Shown: in pieces, positions 49,005 to 57,644 of the stretch
How positions within the stretch are numbered: position 1 is the first letter of the stretch
Layout: every line of letters begins with the position of its first letter
Source of the DNA: Nocardia cyriacigeorgica GUH-2
Lineage (GTDB): Bacteria; Actinomycetota; Actinomycetes; Mycobacteriales; Mycobacteriaceae
DNA: 64,000 nt
NCBI RefSeq assembly: GCF_000284035.1
Contig: NC_016887.1
Span: 2,914,001 to 2,978,000 of the forward strand
Reading direction: 5' to 3'
Notes under the pieces: generated by a model
Databases searched by the model: none
What the model was told of the DNA's origin: nothing
Seen by the model: only the letters and a program-made list of their open reading frames with translations
Position numbers and translations under genes: made by a program

Positions 49005-51197
49005 ATGTTCACCCGCTGGGGGGAGTTGGTGTTCCGGCTGCGGTTCGCGGTCCTCGTGGTGGTGGGCGCGGCGATGCTCGGCCTCGGCGTCGCCGGCATC
49101 GGCCTCGACGATCATCTGACCTCGGGCGGTTTGGACGACCCGACCTCGGAATCGGCGGTGGCGGCCCGATTGTCGGACCGCGCGTTCGGGCGCAACCACG
49201 ACGTCGACGTGGTGGTCCTCTATACCGCGCCCGACGGCGCCACCGTCGACGATCCGTGGTTCCGTGGTCGCGTGGTGGACAACCTCAACCGCCTGCCCCG
49301 CGAACACCCCGACGAGATCCTCGGCATCAACGCCGCCTACTGGCCCACCGAGACCGGCAAACTGAGCGGCCCGCAGGCCGCCACCGACGACCGCAAACAC
49401 GCCGTCGCCGCCATCGCCGTCCGCGGCGAGACCGACACCGAAATGGTGCAGAACTACCGGAAGGTCAAGGACGCCTTCGCCATTCCCGGTATCGAGGTGC
49501 AGGTGGGCGGCCTGCAAGCGGTGGCGGGGACCTTGAACGACACCGTCGCCCACGACACCCGGCGCCTGGAAATGCTGGCCATCCCGGCGGTGGCGGTGCT
49601 GCTGTTCTTCATCTTCGGCGGTGTGGTGGCGGCGGCGTTGCCGCTGATCGTCGGCGGGCTCACCGTCTTCGGCGCCTACGGCATCCTGCGGCTGCTGACC
49701 CTGGTCACCGACGTGAATTCCTTCGTCTCCCCGGTGGTCTCGATGATCGGCATCGGCCTGGCGATCGACTACGGACTGTTCGTGGTGAGCCGGTTCCGGG
49801 AGGAACTGGCCGCCGGCTACGACACCCGGGCCGCGGTGCGGCGATCGGTGATGACGGCCGGGCGCACCGTGGTGTTCTCGGCGACGATGATCATCGCCAG
49901 CCTCGGCGGCATGCTGCTGTTCCCACAGGGTTTCCTGAAATCGATGGCCTACGGCGCCATCGCGACGGTCTCGCTGGCGGCGCTGGCATCGATCACCCTG
50001 CTGCCCGCGATGCTCGCGGTGCTCGGGCCCCGAGTTGATCTGCTCGGCTTCGAACGTTTCCGGCGGACCCGGTCGGCGCAGGAGGTGGAGCAGGGATTCT
50101 GGGCCCGCAGCACCGACTGGGTGATGCGGCATCCGCGCAAGATCACCGTCGTGCTGTGCCTGGGTTTGCTGCTGTTGATCCTGCCGATGCGCAACCTCGT
50201 CTTCGGCGGGTTCAGCGAACGCTATTTGCCGCCGGACGATCCGACCCGGGTGGCGCAGGAGCGGATCGATGAGCTGTTCCCGGTGCGGAAATCCGATCCG
50301 CTGGAGCTGATCTTCATCTCCGACAACGGCACCGCGGTGGGCGATCTCTGGGATCAGGCCAATACCGCGCCCGGTCTCGAGGGCAGCTTCGAGGTTCCGT
50401 CGCGTTCCACGGTGCAAGGCGATGTCTACCGCACCAAGGCCACCCTCATCGACTCGGCCGAAGCGGGCGAGACCATCGAATACCTGCGCGCCCTCGACCG
50501 GCCCGACGGGGTGACCATGCTGGTCGGTGGGGTTCCCGCGATCCAGAAAGACAGCATCGACGCCCTGCTGGTGCGCATCCCGTTCATGGTCGTGCTGGTT
50601 TTGCTGGTGACGACGATGCTGATGTTCTTGACCTTCGGCTCGCTGGTGCTGCCGATCAAGGCCGCGCTGATGAGCGCCCTCGGACTCGGCTCCACCCTCG
50701 GCATCCTCACCTGGATCTTCCTCGACGGGCACGGCGCCGACCTGCTGAACTTCACCCCGCAACCCATCCAGGCCAATATCCTGGTGCTCATCATCGCCAT
50801 CATCTACGGCCTGTCCACCGACTACGAGGTGTTCCTGCTCTCACGCATGGTGGAAGCCCGCGCCCGCGGCGCCACCACCGACGAGGCCGTGCGGACCGGC
50901 ACCGCGCACACCGGGCGCATCATCACCGCCGCCGCCCTGATCCTGCTGGTCGTGACCGGCGCGTTCGCCTTCTCCGATCTGGTGATGATGCAGTACATCG
51001 CCTTCGGCATGATCGCGGCGCTGATCATCGACGCGACCGTGCTGCGCATGATGCTGGTACCGGCCACGATGACACTGCTGGGCGAGCGCTGCTGGTGGGC
51101 GCCGGCATGGATGAAGCGGTGGCAACAGCGGATCGGGCTGGGGGAGCCGTCATTGGCCGATGAACCGCCGCAGCCGAGTGCTGTCGGACGGGGGTGA
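49005..51197 (+). CDS. MmpL-family RND transporter
   Basis: A 730-residue MmpL protein with two repeated halves: an N-terminal helix (about residues 12-32), an external domain, six helices, then the same again. The proton-relay Asp-Tyr pairs are present in IGLAIDYGLFVVSRF and YGLSTDYEVFLLSRM. MmpL proteins export lipids, siderophores or lipopeptides to the envelope. ATG 49005 is preceded by GGGGG. The upstream condensation-domain protein is the likely source of its cargo. The C-terminal tail is short, unlike MmpL3. Confidence 0.93.
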   Translation: MFTRWGELVFRLRFAVLVVVGAAMLGLGVAGIGLDDHLTSGGLDDPTSESAVAARLSDRAFGRNHDVDVVVLYTAPDGATVDDPWFRGRVVDNLNRLPREHPDEILGINAAYWPTETGKLSGPQAATDDRKHAVAAIAVRGETDTEMVQNYRKVKDAFAIPGIEVQVGGLQAVAGTLNDTVAHDTRRLEMLAIPAVAVLLFFIFGGVVAAALPLIVGGLTVFGAYGILRLLTLVTDVNSFVSPVVSMIGIGLAIDYGLFVVSRFREELAAGYDTRAAVRRSVMTAGRTVVFSATMIIASLGGMLLFPQGFLKSMAYGAIATVSLAALASITLLPAMLAVLGPRVDLLGFERFRRTRSAQEVEQGFWARSTDWVMRHPRKITVVLCLGLLLLILPMRNLVFGGFSERYLPPDDPTRVAQERIDELFPVRKSDPLELIFISDNGTAVGDLWDQANTAPGLEGSFEVPSRSTVQGDVYRTKATLIDSAEAGETIEYLRALDRPDGVTMLVGGVPAIQKDSIDALLVRIPFMVVLVLLVTTMLMFLTFGSLVLPIKAALMSALGLGSTLGILTWIFLDGHGADLLNFTPQPIQANILVLIIAIIYGLSTDYEVFLLSRMVEARARGATTDEAVRTGTAHTGRIITAAALILLVVTGAFAFSDLVMMQYIAFGMIAALIIDATVLRMMLVPATMTLLGERCWWAPAWMKRWQQRIGLGEPSLADEPPQPSAVGRG

Positions 51198-51293
51198 GGG
51201 TTGGTGAGGCCAATGCTGCGGTGGTCACTGTCGCTTAGACTCCGACAGTGCCGTGGCCGGTGCCCGGTGGCCCGGCGAGAAGCGAGGTAAACG

Positions 51294-52769
51294 GTGAGTG
51301 CGGTGGATCGGTGGCTGATAGCGCGTAGTGCCGACTTACGGCCCACACCGGCGGATCGGGTGCTGCGCAAGCTCAGCCGGGCGGCCGACCGCAACCTGCT
51401 GTGGGTGGGCCTGGCGGCGGCGATGTACCTGACCGGCGACCGCGCCCAGCGGCGGGCCGCGGTGCGCGGGGCGCTGTCGGTCGGGTTGGCCAGCGGTATC
51501 GCCAACGGGATCGCCAAGCCGATGTTTCCCCGGCGCAGGCCACCGGACGCGTCGGTGCCGTTCGTGCGCAGGCCGGTCAAACCGCCCTATTCGTCGTCGT
51601 TCCCGTCCGGGCATTCGGCCTCGGCCGCTGCGTTCGTCACCGGTGTCGCGCTCGAAGACCGGCGCGCGGCCGTCGCGGTGGCGCCGGTCGCGGTGGCCGT
51701 CGGCTACTCCCGCGTCCATATCGGTGTGCACTGGCCCTCCGACGTCCTCGCCGGCGCGATGCTCGGCTCGGCGCTGGCGCTGGCCACCCGGCGCTGGTGG
51801 GCGGTGCGGGCGGGTGAACCGGCCACCATGGGGCCCACCGAATCCACCACACCGCTGTCGGACGGCAAAGGGTTGCTGCTGGTGGTCAACCGCTCCTCGG
51901 GGCTCGGCAACGGCGACCCACTCGAACCGATCCGCGAGAAGGTCCCCGCGGCGCAGATCCTCGAACTCGACCCGCGTGCGGACCTCGACGCGCAGATCGC
52001 CGCGCAGATCGCGGCCGGCGGGGTGGTGGCGCTGGGCGCCCTCGGCGGTGACGGCACCGTCTCCGGCGTCGCCGAAGCCGCGGTCCGCCACGATCTGCCG
52101 CTGGCCGTGTTCGCCGGCGGCACCCTCAACCACTTCGCCCGCGACCTCGGCGTCGACGATGCGGCCGCGACGCTGGCAGCGCTGGAATCAGGCGAGGTGA
52201 TGCGCACCGATATCGCCCGGGTGCGTTTCGGCGGCGACGGTGAACGCACCTTCGTCAATACCGCCAGCCTCGGCGGCTATCCGGATTTCGTGCGGTTGCG
52301 CGAAAAGCTGCAATCGCGGCTCGGGAAATGGCCGGCCGCGGCCGTCGCCCTGCTGCGGGTGCTGTCACGGGCACAGCCGCTGCACGCGATCATCGACGGT
52401 GAGCGCGTGGAGATCTGGATGCTGTTCGTCGGCAACGGCACCTACCTGCCCGGCCACCAGATCCCCACCGCACGCCCGCGCCTGCACGGCGGCACCCTCG
52501 ACGTGCGGTACCTGCGCGCGGACCTGCCGCTGTCGCGGACCCGGCTCATCTGGTCGACCATCACCGGCAGCCTGGAACATTCGCACACCTACGTGCACCG
52601 CCGGGTGGCGCAGATGCGGGTGCAGGTGGTGGGCTCGGACGTTTCGCTGGCGACCGACGGCGAAGTCAACCATCGCGTGAAAGACCTGACCATCACCAGC
52701 GAGGCAGGTGCGCTGGGTGTGTTCCGGCCGTCGGAGACCGGCGTGACCGAGAGCAACGGGCGGCGCTGA
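51294..52769 (+). CDS. PAP2 phosphatase-diacylglycerol kinase fusion
   Basis: A 491-residue two-enzyme fusion. Residues 1-178 are a membrane PAP2 phosphatase with KPMFPRRRP, PSGHSAS and SRVHIGVHWPSDV, the three phosphatase motifs. Residues 195-491 are a DAGK/LCB5 lipid kinase with LVVNRSSGLGNG, GGDGT (251-255) and AGGTLNHFARDLG. Kinase and phosphatase on the same phospholipid could exchange phosphate between lipids or act in PI/phosphatidic acid turnover. The GTG start has GAGG upstream. It follows the MmpL gene by 96 bp on the same strand. Both active sites look intact. Confidence 0.92.
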   Translation: MSAVDRWLIARSADLRPTPADRVLRKLSRAADRNLLWVGLAAAMYLTGDRAQRRAAVRGALSVGLASGIANGIAKPMFPRRRPPDASVPFVRRPVKPPYSSSFPSGHSASAAAFVTGVALEDRRAAVAVAPVAVAVGYSRVHIGVHWPSDVLAGAMLGSALALATRRWWAVRAGEPATMGPTESTTPLSDGKGLLLVVNRSSGLGNGDPLEPIREKVPAAQILELDPRADLDAQIAAQIAAGGVVALGALGGDGTVSGVAEAAVRHDLPLAVFAGGTLNHFARDLGVDDAAATLAALESGEVMRTDIARVRFGGDGERTFVNTASLGGYPDFVRLREKLQSRLGKWPAAAVALLRVLSRAQPLHAIIDGERVEIWMLFVGNGTYLPGHQIPTARPRLHGGTLDVRYLRADLPLSRTRLIWSTITGSLEHSHTYVHRRVAQMRVQVVGSDVSLATDGEVNHRVKDLTITSEAGALGVFRPSETGVTESNGRR

Positions 52770-52770
52770 C

Positions 52771-53235
52771 CTACACCGGCCTGGCCGCGGGCCCCGCGTG
52801 GGTTCGTGCCCGGTGTGGCCCTTCGACATCGTGCCCGGCCCGGCACCGGACCACCACCTCGACCGGTTCGTCGCAGTCGCGATGGTCCACCACGAGCGCA
52901 GGTCCTTCGGGGTCGGCGCAGTATCGGTCGCCCCATTGCAGGAGCGCGAGCAGGATCGGATACAGGTCCCGGCCCTTGTCGGTGAGCCGGTATTCGCGCC
53001 GGGTCCGGCTGCCCGATTCGCGATAGGGGACCGCCTCGATGACGGCGGCCGTGCGGAGCTTGGCCAGCCGGTTGGACAGCACCGACTCCGAGATACCCGA
53101 ATGCTGCCGGATCTGTTCGAAGCGGCGCACGCCGTTGAACAGTTCACGCAGCACGATCATCGTCCACCGATCCCCGATCACATCCAGCGTGCGCTGCACC
53201 GAGCAGTTGGCGGTACTGAACTCGAGCCACTCCAT
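52771..53235 (-). CDS. HxlR-family regulator
   Basis: A 154-residue winged-helix HxlR regulator. The N-terminal MEWLEFSTANCSVQRTLDVI has the conserved Cys11, used for redox or electrophile sensing in some members, followed by GDRWTMIVLRELFNGVRRF and the recognition helix SGISESVLSNRLAKL. It is divergent from a hotdog thioesterase with a GCTTTC/GAAAGC palindrome in the 93-bp gap, so that gene is the likely target. Confidence 0.9.
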   Translation of the reverse strand: MEWLEFSTANCSVQRTLDVIGDRWTMIVLRELFNGVRRFEQIRQHSGISESVLSNRLAKLRTAAVIEAVPYRESGSRTRREYRLTDKGRDLYPILLALLQWGDRYCADPEGPALVVDHRDCDEPVEVVVRCRAGHDVEGPHRARTHAGPAARPV

Positions 53236-53287
53236 CGGACCAGCGTATCTGCCTTCGGACTTGACAGTCAGCCGGGCGGAGTGGCTA

Positions 53288-53304
53288 GCTTTCATATCGA
53301 AAGC
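53288..53304. promoter_or_regulatory. Candidate HxlR operator
   Basis: GCTTTC-ATATC-GAAAGC, perfect 6-bp arms with a 5-bp centre, 25 bp before the thioesterase start. Confidence 0.5.
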
Positions 53305-53328
53305 CAGATTCGACGTCAGGAGCATCGC

Positions 53329-53760
53329 ATGCCGGATTCCGCATCCGCCTCGTCACTGCCGAGCGTGGACCTCACCGACGCCGGCCGGTTCGTCGCCGCG
53401 AGCGGATTCGTGATCGAGGAGTTCTCGGGTACGCGCGTGTCGGGACACGTCGACCTCGGCGCCGATCACCACACGCCGTGGGGCGTGGTGCACGGCGGGG
53501 TATACGCGACCATCGTGGAGACCGCGGCCAGCATCGGCGCCAGCGCCGCCGTGGCCGACCGTGGCCAATTCGCTGTCGGCGTGCACAACGCGACCGATTT
53601 TCTGCGCTCGGCGACCGAATGCCGGGCCGCGGTAACGGCCGAACCCCTCCATCAGGGCCGCACCCAGCAGCTGTGGCAGGTGGTCATCACCGACGAAGCA
53701 ACCGGCAAGACCCTCGCCCGCGGGCAGGTGCGGTTGCAGAACGTGCCGCTGCCCAACTGA
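53329..53760 (+). CDS. PaaI-type hotdog thioesterase
   Basis: A 143-residue PaaI/YdiI-like thioesterase. The signature is HTPWGVVHGGVYATIVETAA (about residues 45-64), where the HGG segment and a downstream glutamate form the active site. It has the usual single-hotdog length. ATG 53329 follows AGGAG. Divergent from the HxlR gene, which probably controls it. Substrates of this family are aryl- or acyl-CoAs. Confidence 0.9.
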   Translation: MPDSASASSLPSVDLTDAGRFVAASGFVIEEFSGTRVSGHVDLGADHHTPWGVVHGGVYATIVETAASIGASAAVADRGQFAVGVHNATDFLRSATECRAAVTAEPLHQGRTQQLWQVVITDEATGKTLARGQVRLQNVPLPN

Positions 53761-53851
53761 CAGCGGCCGTAGCGTCACCGCGACCGCGACACTCGGGGTC
53801 TGCCCGCAGCCGGGCAGCCCCCGGGCGTGTCCGTGCGCATAAGGTGGGCGG

Positions 53852-54529
53852 ATGGTGTGGGTGGCGTGCGTGCTTGCGGTGGTGGCGGTGGCGCTGACCT
53901 GGTTCGTCCTGCACGGCGACGCCGAGACGGCGGTGGACGTGCCCGTCATGGACTGGGTGGTGGACCACCGCGTCGACGCGCTGACCCCGGTGGCGAAGGT
54001 GATCACGCACTCCGGCGGCACCATCGCCATGTGGTCGGCGGCGCTGCTGGCCTGCGCGGTGCTGGCCCGGCGCAGGCAGTGGCCGGAGCTGACGCTGGTG
54101 GCGGTGACGGGTGCGGGCTCGGCGATATTGATTCCCCTGCTCAAATCCGTGATCGACCGCGACCGCCCACCGGTGGCGGACCGGCTGGTCACTGTCACCA
54201 GCCACTCGTATCCGTCCGGGCACAGCCTCGGTTCGGCGGTCGTGGTCGGCGTCATCGCCGCCGTCGTCATCGCCGGCCTGCACCGCCCCGGCCCCCGCTA
54301 CCTGGTGGCGGTGGCGGCTGTGGCGTTCGTCGGTGCCGTGGGCCTGTCCCGCATCTACCTCGGCGTGCACTGGCCCACCGACGTCCTGGCCGGCTGGACC
54401 ATCGGCCTGCTCTGGTTGACCATCATGCTCACCGGCTACACCCGCTACCGCCGAACCCAGCCGCCCGACCCTCGAGATGCGCCGGACCCAACTGTCGCGG
54501 TCGGCGCGGAACCAAGTGCCGGTCGCTGA
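53852..54529 (+). CDS. PAP2-family membrane phosphatase
   Basis: A 225-residue polytopic PAP2 phosphatase. Motifs: KSVIDRDRP (KxxxxxxRP), PSGHSLGS and SRIYLGVHWPTDV, all catalytic residues present. Five or six hydrophobic segments are seen, the first at residues 2-20. It probably dephosphorylates undecaprenyl diphosphate or a phospholipid. The C-terminal 30 residues are polar. Separate from, and without the kinase domain of, the fusion at 51294. Confidence 0.9.
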   Translation: MVWVACVLAVVAVALTWFVLHGDAETAVDVPVMDWVVDHRVDALTPVAKVITHSGGTIAMWSAALLACAVLARRRQWPELTLVAVTGAGSAILIPLLKSVIDRDRPPVADRLVTVTSHSYPSGHSLGSAVVVGVIAAVVIAGLHRPGPRYLVAVAAVAFVGAVGLSRIYLGVHWPTDVLAGWTIGLLWLTIMLTGYTRYRRTQPPDPRDAPDPTVAVGAEPSAGR

Positions 54530-54671
54530 CGGACACCCTCGAATCGTCGTAACCATCCGTGCAGACCAGATGATTGCCCGCGCGAGGAGCACGGCGTGGA
54601 GGTGAGCGTCGTGACGGAGGATTGAGCCAGCGCCCGCTCTGGGGCGACCCTTTCGCCGGCAGGGATTGCTC

Positions 54672-55592
54672 TCAGCCCGCGACTGATACGTGCAGCGCCG
54701 TGTGCAGCCAGCGTTGTGCGGTGCCCGTTGTATGGGTGGTGCCGAGGATTTCGCCGGTGAGTGCCCAATACCGGCCCGTCACCGGATGGGTGTCGGGGAC
54801 GCCGATGGCCAACTCGCGGCGGAAGGCCGCGGTGTCGGTGCGGCCGCGGACATCGGCGTGCACGGCGACGAAACGGTCGAGTTCGGGGCCGGGACGCGGT
54901 GGGGTGCCTGCCAGGACGTGTGATGCGACGGCCGCATAGGCGTCGGCCAGGCCGAGCAGCAGGGCGCGCCGATCCCGGATCCGGTCGGCCTCGGTGCGCC
55001 AGAGCTGCCGGGCGAGCACCTGGCCCAGCTCCGGTGTGCCGACCAGCCGCACGAGTTCGGCGAAAGCGACCACTTGATCCGGCGTCGGATCCGCGGGTAT
55101 GCGCGGCACATCCATCTCGGCGAAATCATCGAACAGTTCCGGCGGCATGACCGCGAGTAGGCGGCGCCAGAATCCGATGATCGCGCTGCGGGCCGCGGCT
55201 CGGTCCGGCACCTGCGCCAGTAGCGCGATCCGATCCGCGCGTTCGGTCGCTGCGGCCTGTTCGATCGCGAGCAGTGCCGCATGCCGCCACGACAGCGCAT
55301 CGAGTTGGGCGCGCACGTCCGCGCGGGCCTCGGTGATCGCGTCCTCGACGGTCGTACCGCCCGCGACGACCTCGGCGATCTCCGCCAATCCCAGTCCGAG
55401 CGTGCGCAATCGGCGGATCGACAGCAAGCGGTCGACCACCGCGGGTTCGAAGACACGATGCCCGCCGGAGGTGCGGCGCGACGGGAGAATCCCCGCATCG
55501 CAGTAGAACCGGATGGTGCGCACCGCAACCCCGGTGCGCTGCGAGAGCTCGCCGATGCTCATCAGGTCGCGTGGATGTGTGTCGTACGTCAC
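54672..55592 (-). CDS. MerR-family regulator with long effector domain
   Basis: A 306-residue regulator. The MerR HTH lies at about residues 11-80 (MSIGELSQRTGVAVRTIRFY), followed by the dimerisation helix. The rest (about 130-306) is a helical TipAS-like or unclassified effector domain (AIIGFWRRLLAVMPPELFDD). GTG 55592 has GGAGG upstream on its strand; ATG 55562 is an alternative without a ribosome-binding site. The gene is divergent from the DinB-like gene, whose promoter has the 19-bp spacing that MerR proteins activate by DNA twisting. Confidence 0.87.
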   Translation of the reverse strand: MTYDTHPRDLMSIGELSQRTGVAVRTIRFYCDAGILPSRRTSGGHRVFEPAVVDRLLSIRRLRTLGLGLAEIAEVVAGGTTVEDAITEARADVRAQLDALSWRHAALLAIEQAAATERADRIALLAQVPDRAAARSAIIGFWRRLLAVMPPELFDDFAEMDVPRIPADPTPDQVVAFAELVRLVGTPELGQVLARQLWRTEADRIRDRRALLLGLADAYAAVASHVLAGTPPRPGPELDRFVAVHADVRGRTDTAAFRRELAIGVPDTHPVTGRYWALTGEILGTTHTTGTAQRWLHTALHVSVAG

Positions 55593-55598
55593 GTGTGC

Positions 55599-55629
55599 TT
55601 GAACCTCCACCCGGCTGGAGTTCCTACGG
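55599..55629 (+). promoter_or_regulatory. MerR-type promoter with operator in a 19-bp spacer
   Basis: TTGAAC (-35), 19-bp spacer containing CTCCA-CCCGGC-TGGAG, and CTACGG (-10), driving the rightward DinB-like gene. Confidence 0.6.
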
Positions 55630-55661
55630 TACCGGTGACACCGCAACCAGGAGGAATACCG

Positions 55662-56282
55662 ATGACGCAGGTACCGGCACCATCCGAGGAACAGATCTGG
55701 CAGGCGGTCGCCGCCGAGCGCAGGCGACTCATCGAACTGCTCGCCGACTTGCCGGAACAGGCTTGGGATCACGATTCCCTGTGCGAAGGATGGCGGGTCC
55801 GCGAAGTCGTCGCGCACGTGGTGATCAGCTCGGAGGCGAAGCTGGGTTGGCTGCTGTGGCAGCTGGTGCGGGCACGCGGGAGCATCGACCGGCTCAACCG
55901 TGACACCGCGATTCGCCTCGCCGCCCAGGTCGATTCCGCCGAATTGCTCCGGCGGTTGCGCGCGTGCGCCGACCGCCGCTTCACCCCGATCGGCAGCACC
56001 CCCACCGACCGGCTGATGGATCTGCTGGTGCACGGCCAGGACATCACCGTCCCGCTGGGCCTGCGATACGAGATACCGGCGGAACCGGCCCGCTGGGCAT
56101 TGCACCGGGTCTGGACGATGGGCTGGCCCTTCCACGCGGCGCGCAAGCTCGCGGGCTACCGGCTGACCGCCACCGACACCGACTGGTCGGCGGGCGAGGG
56201 CACGCCGATCGCCGCGCCCGCCTCGACGCTGCTGCTGGTGCTCACCGGGCGGACCTCACCGCGAAATCTGGTCGTCGGCTGA
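55662..56282 (+). CDS. DinB/maleylpyruvate-isomerase-like protein
   Basis: A 206-residue protein of the mycothiol-dependent maleylpyruvate isomerase/DinB-like four-helix fold. AAERRRLIELLADLPEQAWD and SLCEGWRVREVVAHVVISS match the N-terminal metal-binding region (the family has His in helix 2), with DRLMDLLVHGQDITVPLG providing further histidine and aspartate ligands. ATG 55662 follows GGAGG. The MerR regulator encoded divergently probably induces it. Enzyme activity is not predicted; such proteins often use mycothiol in detoxification. Confidence 0.85.
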   Translation: MTQVPAPSEEQIWQAVAAERRRLIELLADLPEQAWDHDSLCEGWRVREVVAHVVISSEAKLGWLLWQLVRARGSIDRLNRDTAIRLAAQVDSAELLRRLRACADRRFTPIGSTPTDRLMDLLVHGQDITVPLGLRYEIPAEPARWALHRVWTMGWPFHAARKLAGYRLTATDTDWSAGEGTPIAAPASTLLLVLTGRTSPRNLVVG

Positions 56283-56321
56283 CCGCGAGGGCCTGCCCGC
56301 ACCGCGCGTCGGCTCGCCCTC

Positions 56322-57644
56322 TCAGCCCCCACGCTCCAACGGCAGACCCGCGTCCCGCCAAGCGATCAGCCCGCCGTCGAGACTGTGAGCACGGTGCCCG
56401 GCCCGGCGGGTGGTCGCGGCGAAGTGGCGGGACAGGTCGCCGGTGGGGCAGATGAAGACGATCGGGCGGGAGGCCGGGAACGGGGTGCCGTGGGTGAGCA
56501 GGTCGGTCAGGTGATCGTCGGGGATGTTGAGGGAGCCGGGGACGTGGCCGATGCGGTAGGCCATCGCACCTCGGGTGTCCACGAGCACCGGGGATTCGGT
56601 GCGGTTCAGTTCGGCGAGTTCGGTGGGTGTGAGGCCGGGGACGGCCGCCAGCTCCTGAGCGGTCGGGACCTGACGCCGGTTCGTGCCGCCGAACAGGTCG
56701 GGCCTGCGCTTCTTGATATAGGACAGGTAGGGCTCGATCCGGTCGCAGACGATGATCACCGCCACGATCGGTTCCGGACCCGAATGTTGCAGTGCGGCAA
56801 GGCTGTCCACGGCCGCCGCGTACGCCGCACCGCTCGTCGGGCCCGCCAGCACGCCGTAGCCGCGGGCCAGCGTCAGCGTCGCCTCGATCGCGCGCGCCGA
56901 ATCCACCGTGACGATGCGGTCGTAGAAATCCGGCTGGAACAGCCCCACATCCCACATCTCGTGTTCGGAGCGGATGCCCGGTATGAAGTCCGACCGCTCC
57001 GACACCACGGCGAGGGCCCGCAATTCCGGATGATGTTTACGCAGGTAGGTGGCGGTGCCGCGGGTCGAACCGGTGGTGCCGAGACCGCCGACCAGGTAGT
57101 CGATGCGATCGACGCCGGCTGCGGCGAGGTCCTCGTGGATCTCGCGGCCGGTGCCGTCGTGGTGGGCCTGCACGTTCTTCTCGTTGGTGTACTGGGACGG
57201 GTGGTGGAACGCGCCCGGCTGCTCCGCCATCGTCGCCTCGATCACCGAGTACACGTCGTTCGGCGTGGTCGGGTCCGGGCATTCGGACAGCCCGGGCAGT
57301 TCCACGATGTCGGTGCCGAGCAGCCGCAGCAGATCCCGCACTTCCTCGACCTTGATCCGGTTCGTCACCGCCCGCAACCCGATCCCGTGCACCCCGCCGA
57401 GCAGCCGCAGGGCCTTGGCGGTATTGCCGCTCGACGCCTCGATCAGCGTGCGTCCCTCGCCGCCGATGGCGCCGATGTCGTCCCGGATCATCGCCCACGC
57501 CACCCGGTCCTTGACCGAACCGAACGGGTTGTGCGACTCCAGCTTCGCGTACAACTGCACCCCGTCGAGTCCGTGCACCGCGGGATCCAAGCGCAGCAGG
57601 GGAGTGTTGCCGATGAGATCGGCGATGTGGTCATACGGCATCAC
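56322..57644 (-). CDS. Cysteine synthase-like PLP enzyme fused to rhodanese
   Basis: A 440-residue fusion. Residues 1-325 are a fold-type II PLP enzyme like cysteine synthase/SbnA: IGNTPLLRL, Lys45 in NPFGSVKDRVA (Schiff base), SSGNTAKALRL and GGLGTTGSTRGTATYL (phosphate loop). Residues 345-440 are a rhodanese domain with Cys399 in FICPTGDLS. Fusing persulfide handling to a beta-replacement enzyme suggests that sulfur, or an amine as in SbnA, is added to an O-acyl or O-phospho-serine. It is last of four genes joined by four-base overlaps (GTGA with the Y4yA-like gene). The exact product is unknown. Confidence 0.88.
   Translation of the reverse strand: MMPYDHIADLIGNTPLLRLDPAVHGLDGVQLYAKLESHNPFGSVKDRVAWAMIRDDIGAIGGEGRTLIEASSGNTAKALRLLGGVHGIGLRAVTNRIKVEEVRDLLRLLGTDIVELPGLSECPDPTTPNDVYSVIEATMAEQPGAFHHPSQYTNEKNVQAHHDGTGREIHEDLAAAGVDRIDYLVGGLGTTGSTRGTATYLRKHHPELRALAVVSERSDFIPGIRSEHEMWDVGLFQPDFYDRIVTVDSARAIEATLTLARGYGVLAGPTSGAAYAAAVDSLAALQHSGPEPIVAVIIVCDRIEPYLSYIKKRRPDLFGGTNRRQVPTAQELAAVPGLTPTELAELNRTESPVLVDTRGAMAYRIGHVPGSLNIPDDHLTDLLTHGTPFPASRPIVFICPTGDLSRHFAATTRRAGHRAHSLDGGLIAWRDAGLPLERGG

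Noticed and set aside
48258..50762. Long leftward open frame opposite the MmpL and condensation-domain genes
   Set aside because: Antisense shadow; the translated sequence is His/Gln/Arg-rich and has no membrane or domain character, while the plus strand has clear MmpL motifs.
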